NCBI RefSeq assembly: GCF_016428585.1
Contig: NZ_JAELVR010000004.1
Span: 62,001-126,000, forward strand
Direction: 5' to 3'
DNA from: Sedimentitalea arenosa
GTDB taxonomy: Bacteria > Pseudomonadota > Alphaproteobacteria > Rhodobacterales > Rhodobacteraceae
Length of the DNA stretch: 64,000 bases
The notes below the pieces were generated by a model. It did not search any database. It saw only the letters and a list, made by a program, of their open reading frames with translations, and was not told where the DNA came from. A program made the position numbers and the translations under genes. Below are positions 8,751 through 16,360 of this stretch, in pieces (position 1 is the stretch's first letter; each line of letters begins with the position of its first letter).

Positions 8751-9508
8751 ACTGGACGGCAATCTGGGCGATCTACAAGTTCGAGATGCAGCGGTTCTTC
8801 CGCACCCTGATGCAGAGCTTCCTGTCACCGGTCCTCTCGACCTCGCTGTACTTCGTGGTCTTCGGCGCGGCGATCGGCAGTCGCATCGACGAGGTCGAGG
8901 GGGTCAGCTATGGTGCATTCATCGTTCCGGGACTGATCATGCTGTCGGTCATCACGCAGGCGATCTCGAACGCGTCCTTCGGCATCTACTTTCCCAAGTT
9001 CACCGGCACGATCTATGAATTGCTGTCCGCACCGGTCAATTTCCTCGAGATCGTGTTCGGATATGTCGGCGCGGCTGCCACGAAGGCCTTGTTCATCGGT
9101 GTGGTGATCCTGTTCACAGCACAGTTCTTCGTCGACCTGACCATTGCACATCCGCTTGCGATGGTGCTCTTCCTGCTGCTGACATGCCTCAGCTTTGCGC
9201 TGATGGGGTTCATCATCGGGATCTGGGCGGAGAATTTCGAGCAGTTGCAGCTGGTTCCGCTCCTCATCGTGACGCCACTGATCTTTCTCGGCGGGTCGTT
9301 CTATTCGATCTCCATGCTGCCGCCGGTCTGGCAGACGATCACGTTGTTCAACCCGGTCGTTTACCTCATCTCTGGGTTCCGGTGGTCGTTCTTCGGTCTT
9401 GCCGACGTTCCGATCGGATTGAGCCTTCTGGCAATCGCCGGGTTCACGGCGCTCTGCCTCGGCTTCATCTGGTGGATCTTCAAGACGGGATGGCGCATTC
9501 GCGCCTGA
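8747..9508 (+). CDS. ABC-2 type transporter permease
   Basis: A 253-residue membrane protein with six predicted helices, belonging to the ABC-2 (DrrB/NodJ-like) permeases. A loop with [19 protein letters not shown] precedes the last helices, as in that family. It is translationally coupled to the upstream ATPase, and together they would form a two-gene exporter in the inner membrane. Confidence 0.93.
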   Translation: MNWTAIWAIYKFEMQRFFRTLMQSFLSPVLSTSLYFVVFGAAIGSRIDEVEGVSYGAFIVPGLIMLSVITQAISNASFGIYFPKFTGTIYELLSAPVNFLEIVFGYVGAAATKALFIGVVILFTAQFFVDLTIAHPLAMVLFLLLTCLSFALMGFIIGIWAENFEQLQLVPLLIVTPLIFLGGSFYSISMLPPVWQTITLFNPVVYLISGFRWSFFGLADVPIGLSLLAIAGFTALCLGFIWWIFKTGWRIRA

Positions 9509-9628
9509 ACCGGCGCGATCGTGGCCCGTGGCAAATATACCCTGACGCAAGGTCAATCGTGGTGCGCGCGCGTTTCAAGCCATGCCGACGCCTTGTTTGT
9601 CGCAGAGCGGCGTTCTACATCGGATCGC

Positions 9629-10426
9629 ATGAAACTGCGTATCCCCTTCGTCAAGAACGCGCCGGTCGTCTCGGTGGTTCGTCTCACCGGCGCCATCGGA
9701 ATGGCGACGCGCGGCGGATTGAACGACCACGCCATCGCGCCCCTGCTCGAGAAAGCCTTTCGCAAGGGCAAGCCCGACATGGTCGCTCTCGAGATCAATT
9801 CCCCCGGCGGCTCGCCGGTGCAGTCTTCGTTGATCGGGTCACGCATCCGACGCCTGTCGGAGGAGACCAAAGTGCCGGTCGCCGCCTTCGTCGAGGATGT
9901 CGCGGCGTCCGGCGGATACTGGCTGGCCGCGGCGGCTGACGAGATCTGGGCCGACGACAGCTCTGTCATCGGCAGCATCGGCGTGATCTCGGCCGGGTTC
10001 GGCGCACATGTGTTCCTAGCCCGGCAGGGCGTGGAGCGGCGCGTCTACACGGCCGGAAAGTCGAAATCCACGCTTGATCCCTTTCAACCCGAGAAAGAGG
10101 AAGACGTCGCCCGGCTCAAGGTGATCCTGGGAGATATCCACGACAACTTCATCGCCCACGTCAAGGACCGCCGCGGCGACAAGCTCGACACCACACAGGA
10201 CATCTTCAACGGCGAGTTCTGGCTGGCCCGCCGCGCCGCCGACCTGGGTCTGATCGACGGGATCGGGCATCTCAAGCCCAAGATGCAGGCCCGCTTCGGT
10301 GACAAGGTGCAGTTCCGCAGATACGCCCTGCGCCGCCCTTTCCTTGCGCGGTTCGGTACGCAGATCGTCGACGACGCGGTGGCCGGTTTCGAAGAACGCG
10401 CGGCGTTTTCCCGGTTCGGCCTGTGA
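9629..10426 (+). CDS. S49 family serine peptidase (SohB/SppA-like)
   Basis: A 265-residue single-domain S49 peptidase. The nucleophile region DVAASGGYWLAAAADEI lies near residue 94, preceded by the substrate loop EINSPGGSPVQ and followed by SSVIGSIGVIS. These enzymes cleave signal peptides or membrane proteins with a Ser-Lys dyad. The ATG at 9629 starts MKLRIPFVKN; the 36 codons before it look non-coding. No clear N-terminal membrane anchor is seen. The next small gene starts 1 nt after the stop. Confidence 0.92.
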   Translation: MKLRIPFVKNAPVVSVVRLTGAIGMATRGGLNDHAIAPLLEKAFRKGKPDMVALEINSPGGSPVQSSLIGSRIRRLSEETKVPVAAFVEDVAASGGYWLAAAADEIWADDSSVIGSIGVISAGFGAHVFLARQGVERRVYTAGKSKSTLDPFQPEKEEDVARLKVILGDIHDNFIAHVKDRRGDKLDTTQDIFNGEFWLARRAADLGLIDGIGHLKPKMQARFGDKVQFRRYALRRPFLARFGTQIVDDAVAGFEERAAFSRFGL

Positions 10427-10427
10427 C

Positions 10428-10598
10428 GTGATTGTCAAGATCGTCTCCCTGTTCCTTGTGGCCATCGCAGTGCTCGCGATGTTCGGAAAGCTGCGATTTC
10501 CGGGCAGCAGGAAACTTGCTTCGGCGAAGTGTCCGGGGTGCGGTCGGTATCGCATCGGCAAGGGGCCGTGCTCCTGCGGCCACGGAGGGCGTGGATGA
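10428..10598 (+). CDS. Small membrane protein with zinc-ribbon-like tail
   Basis: A 56-residue open frame with a GTG start 1 nt after the S49 peptidase stop and an ATGA overlap with the antiporter gene. Residues 2-19 form one hydrophobic helix (VSLFLVAIAVLAMFG). The tail has CPGCG and CSCG, a four-cysteine arrangement that could bind zinc. Tight spacing and the cysteine pattern suggest a real gene. Function unknown; a role with the adjacent peptidase is possible. Confidence 0.7.
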   Translation: MIVKIVSLFLVAIAVLAMFGKLRFPGSRKLASAKCPGCGRYRIGKGPCSCGHGGRG

Positions 10599-11542
10599 CG
10601 GAATGGCTGCTCTCGGGGCTCGGACTGGTCATCCTCCTGCTGGCCGGGGATGCGCTGGTGCGGGGGGCCGTGAATCTCAGCCTGCGATTGGGCGTGCCGG
10701 CACTGATCGTCAGCCTGACCATCGTCGCCTTCGGAACCTCGGCGCCCGAGCTTCTCATCGCGATCAGCGCCGTGCAGGACAACGCACCGGGCATTGCGCT
10801 CGGCAACGTTGTGGGCAGCAACACCGCAAACATCCTTCTGGTTCTTGGGATTCCGGCGCTGCTTTCCCCTCTGCACACGAGCGAATGCCACACGCGCAAG
10901 ACTTACGTCATCATGCTGGCCGCGTCGGTCGTGTTCATTGCCCTCGCCTTCCGTGGGGTGTTCACCTTCGGCACCGGTCTGATCCTGCTCGCCATGCTGG
11001 CGCTGGTGCTTGCGGATGCCTTCCGGGACGCTCGCGCTCACCAGAAGGCCGGCGAGACCGCCGAGCTGGAGGAGATCGAGGAAGCCGACCCGAACATGCC
11101 CTATTGGCGTGTGGCGTTCTACCTCGCGCTCGGTCTGGTCGGGCTGCCGCTGGGGGCGCATGTCCTGGTCGAGAACGCGTCCCTCATCGCGCAGACCTAC
11201 GGGGTCAGCGACACGGTGATCGGCTTGACGCTCGTGGCCGTCGGAACTTCGTTGCCGGAACTTGCGACAACGGTCATGGCGGCGCTGCGCCGGCAGGCGG
11301 ACGTGGCACTCGGCAACGTGATCGGGTCCAACATGTTCAACCTGTTGGCTATCGTCGGCGTCGCGACCTTTTTCGGCCCCATTCCCGTCGATCCCTCGTT
11401 CCTGCGCTTCGACCTCTGGGTGATGCTGGGCGCATCGCTGATGCTTATCCCGTTCGTGTTCTTCCGTGTCGATATCACCCGCATCTGGGGTTTCGTCTTG
11501 ACCGCGCTCTATCTGGTCTATGTTGCGATCATACTGACCTGA
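10595..11542 (+). CDS. Calcium/sodium antiporter (CaCA family, YrbG-like)
   Basis: A 315-residue cation exchanger with the two inverted CaCA repeats. Repeat 1 shows VAFGTSAPELLIAISA and GNVVGSNTANILLVLG; repeat 2 shows VAVGTSLPELATTVMAA and GNVIGSNMFNLLAIVG. The acidic linker AELEEIEEADP separates the halves. Ten helices in the inner membrane are expected. The start at 10595 overlaps the stop of the zinc-ribbon gene. Confidence 0.95.
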   Translation: MTEWLLSGLGLVILLLAGDALVRGAVNLSLRLGVPALIVSLTIVAFGTSAPELLIAISAVQDNAPGIALGNVVGSNTANILLVLGIPALLSPLHTSECHTRKTYVIMLAASVVFIALAFRGVFTFGTGLILLAMLALVLADAFRDARAHQKAGETAELEEIEEADPNMPYWRVAFYLALGLVGLPLGAHVLVENASLIAQTYGVSDTVIGLTLVAVGTSLPELATTVMAALRRQADVALGNVIGSNMFNLLAIVGVATFFGPIPVDPSFLRFDLWVMLGASLMLIPFVFFRVDITRIWGFVLTALYLVYVAIILT

Positions 11543-11570
11543 GTTCATCGCGGCAGAAGAGAACAGTCCA

Positions 11571-12350
11571 ATGACACGCAGCCTCGTCACCGGTGCCGGG
11601 CATCGCCTTGGGCGCGCTATGGCCCTTTACCTCGCGCATCGTGGCCATGATGTCGTCGTGCACTATGCCCACTCCGCTGAGGCCGCGGAGAGCGTCGCGG
11701 CCGAGATCCGCGCACTGGGGCGGGCATCCTTTGCACTCGGCGCTGACCTTCTTGAGGATGAGCAGACCACCGAGCTGTTCCAGGCGGCGGTCGACCGGCT
11801 TGGCGGGCCGATCACCTGCCTGGTCAACAACGCCTCCATTTTCGAATTCGACACGATAGAGACCGCAACCCGGGACAGCTGGGATCGCCACATGGGCAGC
11901 AACCTGCGCGCGCCATTCGTGCTGACGCAGGCGATGGCGGCCCAGGGGCTGGACCCGGTGATCGACGATCAGGGCGAACCGCTCGCTGCCGGTCTGATCG
12001 TCAACATGATCGATCAGCGGGTGCGCAAGCTGACCCCGGATTTCACCACCTACACGCTCGCCAAGTCCGCGCTGTGGACGTTGACGCAGACCGCGGCGCA
12101 GGCGCTCGCCCCGGCGCTGCGGGTCAACGCGATCGGACCGGGCCCGACATTGCGGGGCGGGCGCCAGACGCCGGTCCAGTTCGCCGCACAGCGCGCCGCT
12201 ACACCGCTCGCCCGCGGCGCGAGTCCGGCGGACATCACGGCGGCGCTCGGCTACTTGCTCGACGCGCCGTCCGTGACCGGACAGATGCTCTGCGTGGACG
12301 GCGGTCAGCATCTCGCATGGCAGACTCCCGACGTGGTTGGGACCGAATAA
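11571..12350 (+). CDS. SDR family oxidoreductase, pteridine-reductase-like
   Basis: A 259-residue short-chain dehydrogenase. The cofactor motif is TGAGHRLG, which matches the TGx3RxG pattern of pteridine reductases rather than the common TGxxxGIG. NNAS and the catalytic YTLAK motif are present. By this motif it may reduce dihydropterins or dihydrofolate (FolM/PTR1-like), using NADPH. It follows the antiporter by 28 nt. The substrate is inference from the motif. Confidence 0.85.
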   Translation: MTRSLVTGAGHRLGRAMALYLAHRGHDVVVHYAHSAEAAESVAAEIRALGRASFALGADLLEDEQTTELFQAAVDRLGGPITCLVNNASIFEFDTIETATRDSWDRHMGSNLRAPFVLTQAMAAQGLDPVIDDQGEPLAAGLIVNMIDQRVRKLTPDFTTYTLAKSALWTLTQTAAQALAPALRVNAIGPGPTLRGGRQTPVQFAAQRAATPLARGASPADITAALGYLLDAPSVTGQMLCVDGGQHLAWQTPDVVGTE

Positions 12351-12643
12351 GAGGTGCCCCCGGGTCAAGTTTTGCACCGGTCGCGGTTGTGTTACCAATG
12401 CGTTACAAAATAGTCTTGTTTATCATTGGCTTGCGCGAAGAAAAAGAAAATTTCATTTGAAAACAGGGGCTTGAGGATTTGCCTAAAAAATATGCAAATC
12501 GGAGAAAGCGCCTGAATCTAACGGAAAATCCGACAGCCCCCAAAGATATCGCCAGACTTATCCACACTTTCCGTGGATTTGTTTGGTCTTGAACCCGCCG
12601 GTGCAAGATTGCAGCCCCAGACCGAGAATCATATCTGTTCCCC
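12351..12643. promoter_or_regulatory. AT-rich intergenic region with a DnaA box and inverted repeats, upstream of uvrC
   Basis: A 293 bp stretch clearly richer in A+T than its surroundings. It holds an exact DnaA box TTATCCACA (12558-12566), the inverted repeat GATTTGC/GCAAATC (12476-12482 and 12494-12500) and the repeat CCAATG/CATTGG (12395-12400 and 12424-12429). It probably carries the uvrC promoter. No convincing small gene was found in it. Confidence 0.6.
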
Positions 12644-14521
12644 ATGAGTGACCGCAGCGACGCAACTCCCGAGAACGGGGGAACCGGATATGGGCGAATT
12701 CAGGGCTACCTGAAAACGCTGGACAGTTCTCCGGGTGTCTACCGGATGCTGGATGCAGAAAGCCGTGTTCTCTATGTCGGCAAGGCGCGCAACCTGCGCG
12801 CGCGCGTGTCCAATTACAGCCGACCGGGAGGGCATAGCGGTCGGATCGACCGGATGATCCGCGAAACCGCCAGCATGATGTTCCTGACCACGCGCACCGA
12901 AACCGAAGCGCTGCTGCTTGAACAGAACCTGATCAAACAACTCAAGCCCAAGTACAATGTCCTGCTGCGCGACGACAAGAGCTTTCCCAACATCCTCGTC
13001 GCCAAGGATCACGCCTTTCCGCAGATCAAGAAGCATCGCGGCGCCAAGAAGGAAAAGGGCGCGTATTTCGGACCCTTCGCCAGTGCCGGCGCCGTCAACC
13101 GCACCCTGAACCAGCTGCAGAAGGCCTTTCTGTTGCGCAACTGCTCGGACGCGATGTTCGACAGCCGCACCCGGCCCTGCCTGCTCTACCAGATCAAGCG
13201 CTGCTCGGCCCCCTGCACCGGCCTGATCAGTGCCGAGGCCTATGCCGAAAGCGTGCGCGACGCCGAGCGGTTCCTGTCTGGCCGCTCGACCCGGGTGCAG
13301 GAAGACCTTGCGGCGCAGATGGCCGAGGCTTCCGAGGCGATGGAATTCGAACGCGCCGCCGGTCTTCGTGACCGCATCCGCGCGCTGACCCAGGTACAGT
13401 CGAGCCAAGGGATCAATCCGCGCGGCGTCTCCGAGGCCGATGTGATCGCGCTGCACCTGGATGGCGGACAGGCCTGTGTGCAGGTGTTCTTCATCCGTGC
13501 CAACCAGAACTGGGGCAACCGCGATTTCTATCCCCGTGTCGGGCCCGACGTGGCCGCAGCGGAGGTGATGGAAGCGTTTCTCGGCCAGTTCTACGACAAC
13601 AAGGAGCCGCCCCGGCAACTGATCCTGTCGGATGCGATCGAGAACGAAGACCTGATGGCCGAGGCACTGGCCGGCAAGGCGGGGCGAAAGGTCGAGATCC
13701 TCGTGCCGCAGCGGGGCGAGAAGGCCGAACTCGTGGCCGGAGCCCTGCGCAACGCGCGCGAATCGCTCGCCCGCCGCATGTCCGAGAGCGCGACTCAGGC
13801 TAAGCTGCTGCGCGGCTTGGCCGAGGCCTTCGATCTCGACGCGCCGCCGCAGCGGATCGAGGTCTATGACAACAGCCATTTCCAGGGCACCAACGCGGTC
13901 GGCGCCATGATCGTGGCCGGCCCCGAGGGCCTGATGAAGAACAGCTATCGCAAGTTCAACATCCGCGGCGAGGACCTGACTCCGGGCGATGATTTCGGCA
14001 TGATGAAGGAGGTTCTCTCGCGCCGCTTCGCGCGCCTCAGCAAGGACGACCCGGATCGCAGCAAGGGGCAATGGCCCGATCTGCTGTTGATCGACGGTGG
14101 CGCCGGGCAGGTGAGCGCGGTGGCCGAGATCATGGCCGCACGCGGGGTTGGAGACATTCCTATGGTCGGCGTGGCCAAGGGAGTCGATCGGGACGCCGGC
14201 AAGGAGGAATTCTACCGTCCCGGCAGGCGTCCCTTCGCGTTGCGCCACAACGATCCGGTGCTGTACTTCATCCAGCGCCTGCGGGACGAGGCACATCGCT
14301 TTGCCATCGGCACCCACCGCGCCAAGCGCGCCAAGTCCATCGGCGCCACGCCGCTGGACGACATCCCCGGTGTCGGAGCCACCCGCAAACGCGCGCTGCT
14401 GGCGCATTTCGGCAGTGCCAAGGCGGTCAGCCGCGCCAACCTCGCCGATCTCAAGGCGGTGGATGGCATTTCCGGGACATTGGCGGAAACCATCTATGAT
14501 TTCTTTCATGACCAGGGCTGA
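12644..14521 (+). CDS. uvrC: Excinuclease ABC subunit UvrC
   Basis: A 625-residue nucleotide-excision-repair endonuclease that incises on both sides of UvrAB-marked lesions. Domains in order: GIY-YIG nuclease ([20 protein letters not shown]), cysteine region ([15 protein letters not shown]), UVR motif near residue 230 ([11 protein letters not shown]), RNase H-like nuclease ([29 protein letters not shown]) and tandem helix-hairpin-helix at the C terminus ([14 protein letters not shown]). Length is normal. No alphaproteobacterial LexA box (GTTC-N7-GTTC) was seen immediately upstream. Confidence 0.98.
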   Translation: MSDRSDATPENGGTGYGRIQGYLKTLDSSPGVYRMLDAESRVLYVGKARNLRARVSNYSRPGGHSGRIDRMIRETASMMFLTTRTETEALLLEQNLIKQLKPKYNVLLRDDKSFPNILVAKDHAFPQIKKHRGAKKEKGAYFGPFASAGAVNRTLNQLQKAFLLRNCSDAMFDSRTRPCLLYQIKRCSAPCTGLISAEAYAESVRDAERFLSGRSTRVQEDLAAQMAEASEAMEFERAAGLRDRIRALTQVQSSQGINPRGVSEADVIALHLDGGQACVQVFFIRANQNWGNRDFYPRVGPDVAAAEVMEAFLGQFYDNKEPPRQLILSDAIENEDLMAEALAGKAGRKVEILVPQRGEKAELVAGALRNARESLARRMSESATQAKLLRGLAEAFDLDAPPQRIEVYDNSHFQGTNAVGAMIVAGPEGLMKNSYRKFNIRGEDLTPGDDFGMMKEVLSRRFARLSKDDPDRSKGQWPDLLLIDGGAGQVSAVAEIMAARGVGDIPMVGVAKGVDRDAGKEEFYRPGRRPFALRHNDPVLYFIQRLRDEAHRFAIGTHRAKRAKSIGATPLDDIPGVGATRKRALLAHFGSAKAVSRANLADLKAVDGISGTLAETIYDFFHDQG

Positions 14522-14606
14522 GCCGGCCGCTGCCGACTGGTGCGAGATGCTTCCGTCGGTGGCGTTGCGTGCAACCCAAATCGGCGCTTCTGCATGGCGT
14601 TGGCGC

Positions 14607-14626
14607 GAACATGCGCTTTCATGTTC
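14607..14626. repeat. Inverted repeat between uvrC and pgsA
   Basis: Perfect 7 bp arms GAACATG and CATGTTC with a 6 nt loop (CGCTTT), 26 nt before the pgsA start. There is no T run, so it is more likely an operator or a leader hairpin than a terminator. Confidence 0.5.
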
Positions 14627-14651
14627 CAAACCCGCGGGGTAGGGTCCGTGC

Positions 14652-15317
14652 ATGAGGTGGAACCTGCCAAATATCCTGACTGTGCTTCGGCTGTTCGCGG
14701 CGCCGGGTCTGGCCGTGATGTTCCTGTATTTCCACCGTCCCTATGCCGATTGGTTCGCGTTGCTCCTCTTCGTTTCGGCCTCGGTGACGGACTGGTTCGA
14801 TGGCTATCTCGCCCGCGCGTGGAAGCAGGAGACGAAGCTGGGTGCGATGCTAGATCCGATCGCCGACAAGGCGATGGTGGTGATCGCGCTGATGGTGATC
14901 GTCGGGTACTCTTCGATGTCGCCCTGGTTGGTGCTGCCGGCGACCGTCATTCTGTTCCGCGAGGTCTTTGTCTCGGGACTGCGCGAGTATCTTGGCACCA
15001 CGGCCGGGGTGCTCAAGGTGACGCCGCTGGCAAAGTGGAAGACGACGGCCCAGATGGTGGCCATATCCGTGCTCTTCGCGCAGGGTATTTTCGAGCACTA
15101 CCTTGGCATCGCGGCATGGGGGATGGACCCTCAGGTGTTCAACGATGTGCTCACCGGGGCGCAGCCGGATCTCCACGGGCTGCGCTGGAAGATGGCGGGC
15201 ATGGAATGGGCCGGACGCATCGGCCTGTGGCTGTTGTGGTTGGCGGCGGCACTTACCCTGCTGACGGGCTACGATTATTTCCGCAAGGCACTGCCGTTTC
15301 TGAAGGAGGTGCGATGA
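14652..15317 (+). CDS. pgsA: CDP-diacylglycerol-glycerol-3-phosphate 3-phosphatidyltransferase
   Basis: A 221-residue membrane enzyme making phosphatidylglycerophosphate, the committed step to phosphatidylglycerol and cardiolipin. The CDP-alcohol phosphatidyltransferase signature D-G-x2-A-R-x8-G-x3-D-x3-D is complete as DGYLAR ... GAMLDPIADK near residues 40-63. Several hydrophobic helices follow. The stop overlaps the region of the moaD start. Confidence 0.97.
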   Translation: MRWNLPNILTVLRLFAAPGLAVMFLYFHRPYADWFALLLFVSASVTDWFDGYLARAWKQETKLGAMLDPIADKAMVVIALMVIVGYSSMSPWLVLPATVILFREVFVSGLREYLGTTAGVLKVTPLAKWKTTAQMVAISVLFAQGIFEHYLGIAAWGMDPQVFNDVLTGAQPDLHGLRWKMAGMEWAGRIGLWLLWLAAALTLLTGYDYFRKALPFLKEVR

Positions 15318-15562
15318 TGGACGTTCTGTATTTCGCCTGGGTGCGCGAAAGGGTCGGGCTGCCGCGCGAGACAGTGGAAACGTCGGCCGTCACGGTTGCC
15401 GAACTCGTCGAGGAACTGCGCGGGCGCGAGGAGCGCTACGAGGCGGCCTTCGCAGACCTGTCGGCGCTGCGCGTCGCGATCGACCAAGAGCTGAGCGATT
15501 TCGACGCTCCGCTCGCCGGAGCGCGCGAGGTGGCCTTCTTTCCGCCGATGACCGGGGGCTGA
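15317..15562 (+). CDS. moaD: Molybdopterin synthase small subunit MoaD
   Basis: An 81-residue ubiquitin-fold sulfur carrier ending in the required Gly-Gly (FFPPMTGG), which is thiocarboxylated and donates sulfur to precursor Z. The ATG at 15317 is 7 nt from an AAGGAGG site; an ATG one codon earlier (15314) overlaps the pgsA stop and is a possible alternative. It lies 2 nt before moaE, with which it forms the synthase heterotetramer. Confidence 0.95.
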   Translation: MDVLYFAWVRERVGLPRETVETSAVTVAELVEELRGREERYEAAFADLSALRVAIDQELSDFDAPLAGAREVAFFPPMTGG

Positions 15563-15564
15563 CG

Positions 15565-16002
15565 ATGCGCATCGTCGTTCAGGAGGCGCCCTTCGACGGG
15601 CTGGGCGAAGTCCGGGACTTCGGCGGCGCGGATACCGGCGCAATCGCAACCTTCACCGGCGTCGTGCGGAACACGGCGGAGGGCGATCTGCAGGCGATGG
15701 AGATCGAGCACTATCCCGGGATGACCCAATCCGCCTTGACCGCCATCGCGGAGGAGGCCCGCACGCGCTGGTCGCTGGACGACGTTCTCGTGATCCACCG
15801 CCACGGTCGGCTTGTTCCCGGCGAGCAGATCATGATGGTCGCAACCGCCGCGCGCCACCGCAAGGACGCGTTCGAAGCGGCAGAGTTCCTGATGGACTAC
15901 CTGAAATCCCGCGCGCCCTTCTGGAAGAAGGAGATCGGTACGCGCGGCGCGGATTGGGTCGCCGCCCGCGATGAGGACGAGGACGCGCTCGGCCGGTGGT
16001 AG
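15565..16002 (+). CDS. moaE: Molybdopterin synthase catalytic subunit MoaE
   Basis: A 145-residue MoaE. Recognisable segments are GAIATFTGVVRN, the segment IEHYPGMT, VIHRHGRLVPGE and the catalytic lysine region YLKSRAPFWKKE. It converts cyclic pyranopterin monophosphate to molybdopterin with MoaD. Immediately downstream of moaD, so co-translated. Confidence 0.97.
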   Translation: MRIVVQEAPFDGLGEVRDFGGADTGAIATFTGVVRNTAEGDLQAMEIEHYPGMTQSALTAIAEEARTRWSLDDVLVIHRHGRLVPGEQIMMVATAARHRKDAFEAAEFLMDYLKSRAPFWKKEIGTRGADWVAARDEDEDALGRW

Positions 16003-16027
16003 GCTTGCAGTTCGTCAGGCAGGCCTG

Positions 16028-16360
16028 TCAGCTGCGCCCGGCCTTCATGCGGTCGACATAGCCGCGCAATTCTTCGGCTTCGTGACGCGCCTCGCGCAGG
16101 CCTTCCATGGCCGCGCGCAACTCTGCCTCGGTCTGGGTCAGCTGGTTTGTCAGGTCCGCTTCGCGCTGCTGCATGTAGGTGATCGCCTGATCGCGGGTTT
16201 CCTCTGCCTCATGCAGTTCCTGGCTCATCCGGTCGAGATCGGCCACGTCGCTCTGGCGCACGCGGGTGAACCGGTGCAGCAACCAGTTCGCGAACCATCC
16301 GGTGGCGAAAGCCACGAACAGGATAACGGCGGTGGCGATGATGAACTCAGTTCTGTTCAT
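16028..16360 (-). CDS. Small membrane-anchored coiled-coil protein
   Basis: A 110-residue protein with one N-terminal membrane helix (FIIATAVILFVAFATGWFA) followed by a long charged helix rich in Glu, Arg, Gln and Leu from residue 40 to the end, predicted coiled coil. The ATG at 16360 overlaps the end of the OmpA-family gene by 14 nt, so the two are translationally coupled and probably act together at the envelope. No known domain recognised. Confidence 0.85.
   Translation of the reverse strand: MNRTEFIIATAVILFVAFATGWFANWLLHRFTRVRQSDVADLDRMSQELHEAEETRDQAITYMQQREADLTNQLTQTEAELRAAMEGLREARHEAEELRGYVDRMKAGRS

Noticed and set aside
10016-11590. 524-codon open frame antisense to the S49 peptidase and antiporter genes
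   Set aside because: Low-complexity, charge-rich translation that spans two well-supported genes.
12558-12566. Replication origin at the DnaA box
   Set aside because: Only one exact box is present and no origin-associated genes (dnaA, parAB, hemE, mnmG) are nearby.
12351-12643. SOS (LexA) box upstream of uvrC
   Set aside because: No GTTC-N7-GTTC pattern was found before the start codon.
12403-12645. 80-codon minus-strand frame in the AT-rich gap before uvrC
   Set aside because: It fills the regulatory gap, has no ribosome site that I can see, and no recognisable motif.
12629-14653. 674-codon open frame antisense to uvrC
   Set aside because: uvrC on the other strand has complete domains and the antisense product has no recognisable motif; long antisense frames are expected in GC-rich DNA.
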